Assembly (NCBI GenBank): GCA_934130285.1
Contig: CAKOXT010000001.1
Coordinates: forward strand, 505,521 to 569,520
Source: an uncultured Clostridia bacterium
GTDB lineage: Bacteria; Bacillota; Clostridia; TANB77; CAG-508
DNA length: 64,000 nt
Direction: 5' to 3'
Within the stretch, counting starts at the first letter, position 1; every line of letters begins with the position of its first letter. The position numbers and the translations under genes are program-made. Positions 36,419-45,912 of the stretch are shown piece after piece. The notes beneath the pieces are model-generated. The model was not told where the DNA came from. It saw only the letters and a program-made list of their open reading frames with translations, and did no database searches.

Positions 36419-37303
36419 CTATATATTTGCTATATCTTCAAGTCTAGTTACTAAAAATGCTCCGTCTTTGATTAGCTGGTTGGTTCCTTCAGACTGTTTA
36501 TACGTTATATTTCCTGGTATAGCGTAAACATCTTTTCCTTGTTCCATAGCTAAATTTGCTGTTATTATACTTCCACTTTTTATACTTGCTTCTGTAATTA
36601 ATACTTTATCAGATATTCCACTAATTATTCTGTTTCTCATTGGGAAATTTTCAGGTACTGGCTTTGTATATAGTGAATATTCAGATATTATTATCCCAGC
36701 TGTATCTAAAATTTTATTATATAGTTTTTTATTTTCTTCTGGATATATATATTCTATTCCTGAACCTAGCACTGCTATTGTTGTACCTTTTGCTAATATT
36801 GTTCCTATATGTGCATAGCTATCTATTCCTTTTGCCATTCCACTTACAATTGTAAAATCTTTTTTGGCTAATAGATAGCTAAATTTTTGAGTTATCATTT
36901 TACCATATTCACTGCAATTTCTCGAACCTACAATTGCTATTTTTTCTTTATTATTTAAATTTTCAATATTGCCTTTTGCATATAAAACCAATGGCCTATT
37001 GTAGATATTTTTCAAAGATAGTGGATATTCATTATTTTCAACAGTTATACATTTTATTTTTCTTTTTTCAGATTCATAAAAAATCTTTTCAGCTTGTTTT
37101 TTCTTTTCTTTATCTAATATTTTTTGAATTGTATCATTTGAATCTGTAAATTTTCTTAAATAACTTTCATCAGAATTAAATATTATTTTTGGGTGTTTGA
37201 ATATTTCATATAAGATATTTTTTTGATTTGGCGTAAAATTTAAAATTGAGAGCCAAATCCAATAAATACTATTTTCCATAATATTATTTGATTTTGCCCC
37301 CAA
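36419..37303 (-). CDS. dprA: DNA-processing protein DprA
   Basis: The 294-residue frame opens with TTG at 37303; an ATG at 37279 is the alternative start and neither has a strong ribosome site. The Rossmann-like DprA core contains VGSRNCSEYG, SGMAKGIDSYAH, TIAVLGSGIEYIYPEENKKLY, SEYSL, FPMRNRIISG and EQGKDVYAIPG. DprA loads RecA on incoming single-stranded DNA in transformation. It ends without the C-terminal winged helix of longer members. Confidence 0.93.
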   Translation of the reverse strand: MGAKSNNIMENSIYWIWLSILNFTPNQKNILYEIFKHPKIIFNSDESYLRKFTDSNDTIQKILDKEKKKQAEKIFYESEKRKIKCITVENNEYPLSLKNIYNRPLVLYAKGNIENLNNKEKIAIVGSRNCSEYGKMITQKFSYLLAKKDFTIVSGMAKGIDSYAHIGTILAKGTTIAVLGSGIEYIYPEENKKLYNKILDTAGIIISEYSLYTKPVPENFPMRNRIISGISDKVLITEASIKSGSIITANLAMEQGKDVYAIPGNITYKQSEGTNQLIKDGAFLVTRLEDIANI

Positions 37304-37312
37304 TTAATCTCA

Positions 37313-38161
37313 TTATTTCTTTGCTTGATTTTTGCTTGCCTTTACTACGTTATTCATTAACATAGCAATCGTCATAGGTCCAACTCCTCCCGGAACTGGA
37401 GTTATGTAGCTGGCTTTTTTACTTACATTTTCGAAATCTACATCCCCTTTAAGTTTGCCTTCTGCTGTTCTATTTATTCCAACATCTATTACTACTGCAC
37501 CATCTTTTACCATATCTGCTGTTACAAATTCTGGTCTACCTATTGCTGATACTAGAATATCCGCGTTTTTTGTAATTTCAGGTAAGTTTCTTGTTCTTGA
37601 ATGACAAATAGTTACAGTTGCATTTTTATTTAACAAACATTGGCTCATTGGTTTTCCAACGATATTACTTCTTCCGATTACTACTGCATTTTTTCCTTCT
37701 AAATCTATGTTGTACTCTTCAAACATTTTCATTACACCATATGGTGTACATGATACAAATGTATCTTGCCCTAATACAAGTTTTCCAACATTTACTGGAT
37801 GAAACCCATCTACGTCTTTTTCTGGTGATATTTTTCTAAATGCCTCATTTATATCTAATCCATCTGGTATTGGACTTTGTAGTAGGATTCCATTTATTTC
37901 TTTATTGTTATTTAGTTTTTCAATTACATCTAATAATTCTTCTTGTTTTGTTGTATCAGGTAATAGATATTCTTCAAATTCTATTCCTACATCATTACAT
38001 GCTTTACTTTTGTTACGCACATAAATTTGTGATGCACTATTATCTCCTACCATTATAACTGCTAATTTAGGTTGAATTCCTTCTTTTTTCAAATCTTCAA
38101 CTTCATACTTAAGTTTCTCTCTAGTTTTTTTAGCTAATTGTTTTCCATCTATTATTTCCAT
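37313..38161 (-). CDS. folD: Bifunctional methylene-THF dehydrogenase/cyclohydrolase FolD
   Basis: The 282-residue enzyme has YVRNKSKAC with the catalytic Lys, GILLQSPIPDG, PEKDVDGFHPVN, VIGRSNIVGKPM and TPVPGGVGPMTIAML. It interconverts 5,10-methylene-, methenyl- and 10-formyl-THF with NADP. It supplies the one-carbon pool used by thyA at 60706. It sits 9 bp upstream of dprA. Confidence 0.97.
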   Translation of the reverse strand: MEIIDGKQLAKKTREKLKYEVEDLKKEGIQPKLAVIMVGDNSASQIYVRNKSKACNDVGIEFEEYLLPDTTKQEELLDVIEKLNNNKEINGILLQSPIPDGLDINEAFRKISPEKDVDGFHPVNVGKLVLGQDTFVSCTPYGVMKMFEEYNIDLEGKNAVVIGRSNIVGKPMSQCLLNKNATVTICHSRTRNLPEITKNADILVSAIGRPEFVTADMVKDGAVVIDVGINRTAEGKLKGDVDFENVSKKASYITPVPGGVGPMTIAMLMNNVVKASKNQAKK

Positions 38162-38192
38162 TTTTGACTCCTATGTACATATCTTTTTAGTC

Positions 38193-38990
38193 TTAGTGCA
38201 TCATTCTTGCAAAAAATACTCCATATACAACTAATCCTAAAATTACTCTATATATTGCAAATACTTTAAAGCTTCTCTTTTTAATAAATTCCATTAAGAA
38301 TTTTATTACTGCAAGACCTACTAAAAAGCTTGATAATACTCCTGCAAAAAACGCAATTGAAAATTCAAAATCAAATATTTTCAAAACTGTTGCTGCAAAT
38401 ACTATTGGCGTTGATAATAAAAATGTATATTTGGCTACACTTTCTCTATCAACTTTCAAAGCTCTACCAACTGTTATTGTTGCTCCAGATCTTGATACAC
38501 CTGGAATAAATGCTAAAACTTGTGAAATTCCTATTAAAAATGCTTGTTTAAATGTCATTTTTTCATAAGTTATTTCTGATTTTGATTTTTTATCAATAAC
38601 ATATAATAAGATACCCATTACTATTAATGCTGTTGCAATTATTAATGGTTGCTTTAGATAACTTTCTAAATAACGTTCAAATAATAATCCTATTATTCCT
38701 GCTGGTATTGTTGCTGCAACAATATACCAAAATATTCTTCCTTCTGTTGAATCTTCTTTTTTAAAAACTTTGTTGAATCCTCCTTTTATAAGATTTATCC
38801 AATCTTTGAAAAAGAAGATGCAAATTGCAAGTAATGTTCCAAAATGTAATGCTATATCAAATGAATCAGATATTTTCCAATTGAAAAAGAATTCTGACAA
38901 TAAATATAAATGTGCTGAACTAGATACAGGTAATAATTCTGTCAATCCTTGAACTATACCTAATATAACTGCTTCTGCTATTTCTACCAT
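38193..38990 (-). CDS. uppP: Undecaprenyl-diphosphatase UppP (BacA)
   Basis: The 265-residue membrane protein has GIVQGLTELLPVSSSAHLYL and FIPGVSRSGATI, the two active-site repeats of UppP. It removes the terminal phosphate of undecaprenyl-PP to recycle the wall carrier and gives bacitracin tolerance. AAAGGAG precedes the ATG at a slightly long spacing. It follows dpaA by 23 bp. Confidence 0.96.
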   Translation of the reverse strand: MVEIAEAVILGIVQGLTELLPVSSSAHLYLLSEFFFNWKISDSFDIALHFGTLLAICIFFFKDWINLIKGGFNKVFKKEDSTEGRIFWYIVAATIPAGIIGLLFERYLESYLKQPLIIATALIVMGILLYVIDKKSKSEITYEKMTFKQAFLIGISQVLAFIPGVSRSGATITVGRALKVDRESVAKYTFLLSTPIVFAATVLKIFDFEFSIAFFAGVLSSFLVGLAVIKFLMEFIKKRSFKVFAIYRVILGLVVYGVFFARMMH

Positions 38991-39013
38991 TTTTCTGTTT
39001 TCTCCTTTGTTAA

Positions 39014-39889
39014 TTAAATTTCTTTTAATATATGATATAAAGTTTCTTTTATAAATTCAGCTGATGTTATTGGCGCAACTCTTCCTGGTAATGAAAGAGC
39101 CCAAATTAATTTTAATCCTAATAATCTAGCTGCTTTTCTATCAACTCCACCAGGGTTTGATGATAAATCAATTATCGTACATTCTTTCTTTACATTTCTT
39201 AATCTATTTTCATCTAAAATTTGAAATGGAATTGTATTTATAATAATATCATAATTCTCAAGTTCTCCATCTAGTTCACTTAGATGAATAGGATTATATC
39301 CATATGCTTTTATCCATGCTATATCTGAATTTTTTCTTGCTTCACATGATACTTTTGCTCCAATTCCATCTAGCATTTTGGCTAAAACTTTTCCAACTCT
39401 ACCAAATCCCATTATAAGAATATTGCTTCCATGAATTGTTCTTTGAGTATTTTCCATTGCAATTTGTATTGTTCCTTCGGCTGTAGCTATTGTATTTAAT
39501 ACAACTAATTCTTCTCTTTTTAATAAATCAATGTAATTTATATTTCCTTCTTGTAAACTTTGAATCGTCTTATCTGATAGTTTTCCAGCTAAGAACATTT
39601 TATTTTTGTTGGACATTTCTGTTATAAGTTCTTCTATTGATATTTTCTCTTCTGAAAAAGGTGCACTCAAATTTACTGAATCGTTTGTCATAGGAACCGG
39701 TCCTATAATTATTTCTGAGCTTCCTACTAACTCAGCAATGCTTGCGCATTTTTTCACATTTTCTCTTTCTACTAATTCTTCTGCGTTTTCTAGTCCATAT
39801 GTATATACTAAAAAATCATCTTTTGCCAACAAGTTAATCAAATTGACTAATCTTAAGTCTCCCCCAATAATGGATACTGTTTTATACAT
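39014..39889 (-). CDS. dpaA: Dipicolinate synthase subunit A
   Basis: The ATG at 39889 after AAGGAG is preferred over an upstream frame that overlaps the TPR gene. The 291-residue protein has an N-terminal Rossmann domain (VSIIGGDLRLVNLINLLAKD), IIGPVPMT and a second nucleotide-binding GFGRVGKVLAKMLDGIGA, then DLSSNPGGVD and ALSLPGRVAPITSA. These match SpoVFA/DpaA, which with DpaB makes dipicolinic acid in the mother cell. No dpaB follows; the next gene is uppP. Confidence 0.9.
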   Translation of the reverse strand: MYKTVSIIGGDLRLVNLINLLAKDDFLVYTYGLENAEELVERENVKKCASIAELVGSSEIIIGPVPMTNDSVNLSAPFSEEKISIEELITEMSNKNKMFLAGKLSDKTIQSLQEGNINYIDLLKREELVVLNTIATAEGTIQIAMENTQRTIHGSNILIMGFGRVGKVLAKMLDGIGAKVSCEARKNSDIAWIKAYGYNPIHLSELDGELENYDIIINTIPFQILDENRLRNVKKECTIIDLSSNPGGVDRKAARLLGLKLIWALSLPGRVAPITSAEFIKETLYHILKEI

Positions 39890-39908
39890 ACTTTCTCTCC
39901 TTTTCTTT

Positions 39909-41162
39909 TTAAATTTTTTCCTTTTGTATATCATTATTTTCTTTTGCTTGTTCATCTTTTTCTTTTTTTATTTCTTCTTGTTTAAATATTTCATCAACTT
40001 TTTGTACTACTCTATTTTTCATTTCATTTTCATTCATACCCTTTATCAAACCAACTGTCTCTTCTAAGTACTTCTGAATTTCTTCATCTCTTTTACTAGG
40101 TTTCTTTATTTCTCTTTCTTCCATTTTTACAGAAACAGTTAAATATTCTTTTATTGGTTCAAATATTTTTTCTTTAGCAATTATGTTTAGGTATGATTCA
40201 TCTATTTCTATTGCTTTGTTTGCAAATAATATTGCTTTATCTTTTTCTTCTTTTACCATATATATTTTTGCTAACTGATAATATGCCTTAGCTTCTAATT
40301 CTTCTGACATTAAACATTCAGCAAAGTTTTTTTCTGCTTCATCTAAATCTTCTTCCATTAATGCTATTTGAGCTAAACTATATTTTGCTCCATATAATTT
40401 GTGATTGATATCTGCGGCTTTTTCATAACATTCTTTTGCACTTGCAAAATCATTTAACCTTGTATATGCAATTCCTAAACTATAATATAATTCAAAATCA
40501 ACTGGTTTATATCTCAAAGCATCTTGATAAACACTAACAGCTTCTTTAAATCTTTCTTCCTCACATAGTAATTCACCTAACAATAATGAAGCATCATAAT
40601 ATTCTGGTTTATTTTCCAAAAGATTTCCAAGCATTGTTATCGCTTCGTCTTTTCTTCCTAAATCTTTTAGTAATTCAGCAATTCTATAATAAGAATCGTA
40701 ATCTTTTTTATTTGAATCTACTGCTTTTACATATTCATCTATTGCTTTTCTAGTTCCGCCTTCTTTTTCATATATCTTAGCAAGCAAAATATGCCCTTTA
40801 TATGTTTCCGGATATTTTTCCATAAGGTTTAATAATACTGTTTTAGCTGCTTTTCTATCTCCAAGTACTAACAAACATCTTGCCCATAATGTTGAAAGTA
40901 TTTCCGAAAAATTTCTTCCAGAATACTCTATGGAAATTACTATTCCTGGTAAAATTATTGACATTACATACATCAATATTTTTGCAAATTCACTTGCAAA
41001 AATTCCGCCAACTAATAATTCTAAAAAGTTTAATGCAATTCCTATTGCTTCAATTACTAATATAAAAACATAATTTGTATCATTTTTTCTTATTAACTTT
41101 GAAAAAATAATTATAAATAAAGAAAATGCTAATATATTAAATATGAATTTTTCAATTAACAT
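39909..41162 (-). CDS. TPR-repeat protein with N-terminal membrane segments
   Basis: The 417-residue protein starts with three hydrophobic segments (about residues 5-20, 31-50 and 58-78). At least seven tetratricopeptide repeats follow from about residue 95 to 320, for example ETYKGHILLAKIYEKEGGTRKAIDEY and DFELYYSLGIAYTRLNDFASAKECYEKA. The end is Lys/Glu-rich. It is likely a membrane-anchored scaffold facing the cytoplasm; partner unknown. It is 19 bp upstream of dpaA, so possibly cotranscribed. Confidence 0.85.
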   Translation of the reverse strand: MLIEKFIFNILAFSLFIIIFSKLIRKNDTNYVFILVIEAIGIALNFLELLVGGIFASEFAKILMYVMSIILPGIVISIEYSGRNFSEILSTLWARCLLVLGDRKAAKTVLLNLMEKYPETYKGHILLAKIYEKEGGTRKAIDEYVKAVDSNKKDYDSYYRIAELLKDLGRKDEAITMLGNLLENKPEYYDASLLLGELLCEEERFKEAVSVYQDALRYKPVDFELYYSLGIAYTRLNDFASAKECYEKAADINHKLYGAKYSLAQIALMEEDLDEAEKNFAECLMSEELEAKAYYQLAKIYMVKEEKDKAILFANKAIEIDESYLNIIAKEKIFEPIKEYLTVSVKMEEREIKKPSKRDEEIQKYLEETVGLIKGMNENEMKNRVVQKVDEIFKQEEIKKEKDEQAKENNDIQKEKI

Positions 41163-41366
41163 TTTTTTCTTTTCACCCCTATAAACAACCTTTTATTTAT
41201 CATAATGCAATTTGACAAATCACTTGAATTCTTCGTCTTTTTTCTGTTATACTTCGGTGTTTATTATAACACATGACTTTTTCTAACACAAGTTATATTT
41301 TTAAAATAAAAGATTGACTTTTTGCTCTTAAATTACTATATTATTACTTGTAGAAAGGAGCTTTTT

Positions 41367-43037
41367 ATGGCATTTGATGGAATTGTTGTAAAATCACTTG
41401 TAGCTGATTTTCAAAATAAACTTATTGGTGCTCGTGTCAATAAAGTTTTTCAACCTAATAAATATGAAATTATATTAAGTTTGTATAATTCTGCAAATTA
41501 TATGTTAGATATTTGTATTCATCCTGAATATTATAGAATGTGTTTAACTAATATTTCTAAGCCTAATCCTACTAATGCTCTTAATTTTTGCATGTTGCTT
41601 AGAAAATATTTAACGAGTAGTCGTATTACTAATATTGAAAGTGTAGATTTAGATAGACTCATTTTTATTGATTTTGAGGGAAATAATGAACTTAAAGATA
41701 CTATTAAATATAGACTTGTTATTGAACTTATGGGAAGACGTAGTAATATTATTCTTCTTAATTATAATGGATTTATTATTGATTCAATTAAGCATATTAT
41801 AACTTCAGACAGAGAAATACTACCTGCTAGAGAATATATCACACCAAAATCCTCTAAAAATTCTTTTTTAGAATTAAATAATTTTGATGAGTTCTATGCT
41901 TTACTTTCTCAGAATTCTTACAATTCACTTTCTTCTTATCTACCAGAATTATTTACTGGATTTACTTCTATATTTATTTTAAATGTTTTAGAAGATTTAG
42001 ATATTGAAAACACATCTAAAGATGTTAATGAACTTCGTGAATTATATGATTATCTAAAAAATCTTATTTCTAATTTTGGAACAGAAAATGTTTCTTTAAA
42101 GAAGGTTCATAAAGATTATGTTTTAGATTTATCTTCTAGCGATACTTCTTTGAGTGATTTTCTAGATAAATTTTATTGTGATAAAGAAATTGAAAATATC
42201 TTTTTAGCTGCCAAAGCTGAACTTTCAAAATCAATTCTTTCTGCTTTAAAAAAGGCATCTAAAAAATTAGATAATATTAATCAAAAACTTCGTTCTTGCA
42301 ATGATATGGACAAATATAAATTGTATGGTGAACTTCTAACAGCTAACTTATATAAGTATCATGAGAATTTTGCTAAACCTAGTATTGAAGTTGAAAATTA
42401 TTATGATAATAACAATTTAGTAACAATAAAATTAGATACATCTGTTTCTTACAGTAAAAATGCTGAACGATTTTTCAAAAAATATAATAAATTGAAAAAT
42501 ACTTTATCTATTGTTACTGTTCAAAAAAAAGAAGCTGAACTAGAACTTGAGTATATTGAAAGTATTATTTACTCAGTTTCTAATGCTAAAACACTCGAAG
42601 ATATCGAAGAAATTCATAATGAATTTACTGAGAATGTTTTGATGAAAAAATATAATTATAAATCTTTCCAAAAAGTAAATGCAGATAAGAACTTAACCAA
42701 TAATTTAAATAAAATTGTTATTAATAAATATGATGTTTATATTGGAAAAAATAATAAGCAAAATGATTATCTTACATTACATTTTGCTGATAAATCTGAT
42801 TTATGGTTTCACGCTCAAGGGTTCCATGGTGCTCATGTAATTTTGAAAACAAATGGAAAAAATCCTGATGAGGATACTATTTTTAAATGTGCTCAGCTTG
42901 CTAAACAAAATTGCAAGGCAGCTTTAGAACGCAATGTTTCTGTTGATTATACTTATATTAAATATGTAAAGAAACATCACAGTGGAAAAACTGGTATGGT
43001 TAATTATACAAATTATAAAACAATAATTGTTCCATAG
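41367..43037 (+). CDS. rqcH: Rqc2/RqcH homologue, NFACT family
   Basis: The ATG at 41367 follows AAAGGAG. The 556-residue protein has the NFACT-N domain (MAFDGIVVKSLVADFQNKLIGARVNKVFQPNKYEI), a long coiled-coil M region (around residues 280-430) and the NFACT-R domain with DLWFHAQGFHGAHVIL. RqcH binds obstructed 50S subunits and adds C-terminal alanine tails to stalled nascent chains. It was formerly called fibronectin-binding protein FbpA. Confidence 0.93.
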   Translation: MAFDGIVVKSLVADFQNKLIGARVNKVFQPNKYEIILSLYNSANYMLDICIHPEYYRMCLTNISKPNPTNALNFCMLLRKYLTSSRITNIESVDLDRLIFIDFEGNNELKDTIKYRLVIELMGRRSNIILLNYNGFIIDSIKHIITSDREILPAREYITPKSSKNSFLELNNFDEFYALLSQNSYNSLSSYLPELFTGFTSIFILNVLEDLDIENTSKDVNELRELYDYLKNLISNFGTENVSLKKVHKDYVLDLSSSDTSLSDFLDKFYCDKEIENIFLAAKAELSKSILSALKKASKKLDNINQKLRSCNDMDKYKLYGELLTANLYKYHENFAKPSIEVENYYDNNNLVTIKLDTSVSYSKNAERFFKKYNKLKNTLSIVTVQKKEAELELEYIESIIYSVSNAKTLEDIEEIHNEFTENVLMKKYNYKSFQKVNADKNLTNNLNKIVINKYDVYIGKNNKQNDYLTLHFADKSDLWFHAQGFHGAHVILKTNGKNPDEDTIFKCAQLAKQNCKAALERNVSVDYTYIKYVKKHHSGKTGMVNYTNYKTIIVP

Positions 43038-43042
43038 TGTTA

Positions 43043-43095
43043 ATAAGGACGTTCTTTTTAAGGCAACAATTTTTGTCAAAAAAGAACGTCCTTAT
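43043..43095. terminator. Bidirectional terminator between rqcH and ackA copy 1
   Basis: ATAAGGACGTTCTTTTT and AAAAAGAACGTCCTTAT pair perfectly around a 19-nt loop. Confidence 0.88.
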
Positions 43096-43100
43096 TGTAA

Positions 43101-44294
43101 TTATATATTTTTAACTAATTCTGCGGTTTCTTTTGCTATCATTAACTCTTCGTTTGTTGGTATTACATAAATATCTACGTTTGAATCTTCTGTGCTAATT
43201 TTTCTTTCTTTTCCTTTAACATTGTTTAGTTCTGGATCCATTTTTATTCCAAATGGTTCTAAATATTTGCAAACTCTTTCTCTTGTTTCTATTCCGTTTT
43301 CTCCTACTCCGCCTGCAAATGTTAAAACATCTAATCCACCAAGTGAAATAATATATTGACCAATGTATTGAGCTATTTTATATGCTTGACTTTCAAGTGC
43401 TAATATTGATCTTGGATCTTTCATATTGTATCCATCTTCTATATCTCTATAATCTGATGAAACTCCTGATACTCCCCATGCTCCTGATTGTTTGTTTAGT
43501 ATATCTTCAATATCTTCTGGTTGTAAGTTATCTTTTTTCATTACATATGGAATTATTGCTGGGTCTATATCTCCACATCTTGTTGCCATTGGTATTCCTG
43601 CTAGTGGTGTTAATCCCATTGATGTATCTATTGATTTTCCATCTTTAATTGCACATATTGAAGCACCTTGTCCTAAGTGGCAATTTATTATCTTTAAATC
43701 TTCTGTTCTTCCATATATTTCTGAAACTCTTTCTGCCACGTATTTGTGACTTGCTCCATGAAATCCATATTTTCTTATTTTGTAACTTGTGTAATATCTG
43801 TAAGGTATTTGATATATATACGCTTTAGCTGGCATTGTTTGATGAAATGCCGTGTCAAATACTGCTACCATTGGTACATTTGGTAATGCATTTTTTGCAG
43901 CTTTAATTCCTGCTACTCCTGCTGGATTGTGTAATGGTGCTAAGTCTATGCATTTCTCAATTTCTTTTATTACATCTTCTGTTATTAATACAGATTTGCT
44001 GAACATTTCTCCACCATGTACTATTCTATGCCCTACTGCTGTTATTTCATCTAATGAATTTATTATGTTATATTCTGGTTTTAATAAAACTTCTAATACA
44101 AAACTTATTGCTTCGTCATAGTCTCTGGCAATGTGAACTAGTTCTTCTTTTTTGCCTCCTACGTTTAATTTTAATGTGGTTTTCATTCCACCTATTCTCT
44201 CAAAATTTCCTTTAGCTAATCTTTCGTTGTTTTCCATGTTTATCAATTGGAATTTTAAAGAAGAGCTTCCGCAATTTAATACTAAAATTTTCAT
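43101..44294 (-). CDS. ackA: Acetate kinase, copy 1
   Basis: The 397-residue kinase has VLNCGSSSLKFQL (substrate/ATP Asn), GHRIVHGG (catalytic Arg), VFDTAFHQTMP, YGFHGASHKYV, CHLGQGASI, ATRCGDIDPAI and GVGENG. All usual active-site residues appear intact. It makes acetate and ATP from acetyl-phosphate, or the reverse. It is one of three complete ackA genes within 5.5 kb and closely resembles copy 2, sharing the TRCGD variant and GAWGVSGVS. Confidence 0.95.
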   Translation of the reverse strand: MKILVLNCGSSSLKFQLINMENNERLAKGNFERIGGMKTTLKLNVGGKKEELVHIARDYDEAISFVLEVLLKPEYNIINSLDEITAVGHRIVHGGEMFSKSVLITEDVIKEIEKCIDLAPLHNPAGVAGIKAAKNALPNVPMVAVFDTAFHQTMPAKAYIYQIPYRYYTSYKIRKYGFHGASHKYVAERVSEIYGRTEDLKIINCHLGQGASICAIKDGKSIDTSMGLTPLAGIPMATRCGDIDPAIIPYVMKKDNLQPEDIEDILNKQSGAWGVSGVSSDYRDIEDGYNMKDPRSILALESQAYKIAQYIGQYIISLGGLDVLTFAGGVGENGIETRERVCKYLEPFGIKMDPELNNVKGKERKISTEDSNVDIYVIPTNEELMIAKETAELVKNI

Positions 44295-44421
44295 ACTTGA
44301 TTTAACTTCCTTCTTTTAAATTTTTCTGTTCAAATTTTAACATTAATATTTTTTTATATCAATAGGTTTTTAGATAATCAACTTTGCACTGGTGGTTTCG
44401 TTGAAAAGATGAATTTATTTT

Positions 44422-45291
44422 TTATTTATAATTTGAGATATCGGGTTCGATAAAGTCTTTATCTGTTACTACATTATATTCGTAAACTGCTTCTATTGGT
44501 GTTGCTGAATTTTGTGAACTATCAACTTGACTCGAACCAATCATCAATCCTGTAGATTTATCGAAATAAACTCTTTCATATTTTCCACCTGTCACTATAG
44601 GCAAATTATTTATATAATAACATTCTTTATCTCTAAATGTTGTAGACTTTATTGTCGTACCAAATGAATATTTTAATAGTTCTTTAATATTAGCATTATA
44701 TAGCACACTATCTTTAAAAAGTTCTCTATTCATTGTCACATTTTCGCGTACTGATTTATTATCTCCATTTTCTATATAAGTTGTTCCTTTATATTCATTA
44801 TCATTTATTTTTTGCGCATATGTTGTCTCCGTAACAATTCCATCTTCTGTTTCCATTGTATATGTAAATTTATTTTTGTCATCCATTTTGAATTGTTCCA
44901 TTTTCAAAATATGACCTTCTGTATAGTAATATTCTATAATATGATAATTATTGATTGACTGATTTGATTGGGATGTTTCTGCTATTTCTTTTAGTATGTT
45001 ATATTTTTTTAGCCATTTTCCCGCAAAAGTTGCTAATATTAATACTATAACTAGAATAAATATAATCTTTATTGTATTTAGATGTCTTTTATATTTTTTC
45101 AGAAAATTTATTTCTCTAGTCTGAGTATCTTTAGAATTTGTTCCTACTCTTAATTCATTATATAAACGTCTACAATTTTCGCAACCTGATATGTGATTTT
45201 CAATAAATTCATTAGAAGTTTCATTAGTAACATGTTCTATATAATTTGGTAATAAATCATATACAATTTCGCATTCATTTTTCATTTTCAT
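44422..45291 (-). CDS. Membrane anti-sigma factor with zinc-finger domain
   Basis: The 289-residue protein begins with an HC2-type anti-sigma zinc-finger segment (CEIVYDLLPNYI, ENHISGCENC). A single membrane helix follows at about residues 73-90 (IKIIFILVIVLILATFA), and the remaining 200 residues lie outside, with repeated T/Y-rich strands. It should hold the ECF sigma factor encoded just upstream, whose gene it overlaps by 17 bp, until an envelope signal releases it. The outer domain is unrecognised. Confidence 0.82.
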   Translation of the reverse strand: MKMKNECEIVYDLLPNYIEHVTNETSNEFIENHISGCENCRRLYNELRVGTNSKDTQTREINFLKKYKRHLNTIKIIFILVIVLILATFAGKWLKKYNILKEIAETSQSNQSINNYHIIEYYYTEGHILKMEQFKMDDKNKFTYTMETEDGIVTETTYAQKINDNEYKGTTYIENGDNKSVRENVTMNRELFKDSVLYNANIKELLKYSFGTTIKSTTFRDKECYYINNLPIVTGGKYERVYFDKSTGLMIGSSQVDSSQNSATPIEAVYEYNVVTDKDFIEPDISNYK

Positions 45292-45760
45292 AGTAATCAG
45301 CTCCTTTCATTTTTTCTTTGCAACGATAAAATGTTACTCTTGTCCAGACTTCTGATTTGTCTAATATAAACGCAATTTCTTTAAAAGTAAGATTTCCTAC
45401 AATTCTTAAATATACAACTTTTTTAGATTCATTATTTAAGTCTTTTGTGGAGTCATTAAATGCTTGATTTGCTAAAACATTATCTGTAAATTCTGGACTT
45501 TCTAAATTAAAAATATCATCAATGTTTACACTATTATATTTTTTACTTTTTTTATAATGATCATAGTAGAGATTTTTAGCAATGGAACATAACCAAACTG
45601 AAATTTTTGAATTGTTTTGAAATTGATTAATATTTTTTATTGCTTTGTAAAAAGTTTCTTGTGTTAAATCTTCTGCTAAATCTTCATCATGAGTAAAGCA
45701 AAGTAAAAACTTATATATTGTTGTAAAATAATTTTTATATAATTTCTCAATATCTAGCAC
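45275..45760 (-). CDS. ECF-type RNA polymerase sigma factor
   Basis: Translation starts at GTG (45760), six bases after AGGAGG. The 161-residue protein has sigma region 2 (FLLCFTHDEDLAEDLTQETFYKAIKNI, SVWLCSIAKNLYYDHYKKSKK) and region 4 (YLRIVGNLTFKEIAFILDKSEVWTRVTFYRCKEKM). It lies upstream of and overlaps its anti-sigma gene. The pair sits between ackA copies 1 and 2, which may or may not be its targets. Confidence 0.93.
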   Translation of the reverse strand: MLDIEKLYKNYFTTIYKFLLCFTHDEDLAEDLTQETFYKAIKNINQFQNNSKISVWLCSIAKNLYYDHYKKSKKYNSVNIDDIFNLESPEFTDNVLANQAFNDSTKDLNNESKKVVYLRIVGNLTFKEIAFILDKSEVWTRVTFYRCKEKMKGADYYENEK

Positions 45761-45876
45761 AATTTTCCTCCTTTTCTATAAGACTTCAAAAAAGTGTTAA
45801 ATTGTTACACAAAGGTTAAAAAATTTTCAAAACCTTGTAATTTATTATATAGATAAAAGGTAAAATGTTCAAAAAA

Positions 45877-45903
45877 ATACTGGTGACTTTTAATCACCAG
45901 TAT
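45877..45903 (-). terminator. Terminator after ackA copy 2
   Basis: ATACTGGTGA/TCACCAGTAT perfect stem followed by seven T on the minus strand. Confidence 0.9.
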
Positions 45904-45912
45904 AACTTTTTC

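Noticed and set aside
40880..41065. Plus-strand ORF opposite the TPR gene
   Set aside because: It is an antisense shadow in AT-rich sequence without a ribosome site; similar shadows occur under most genes.
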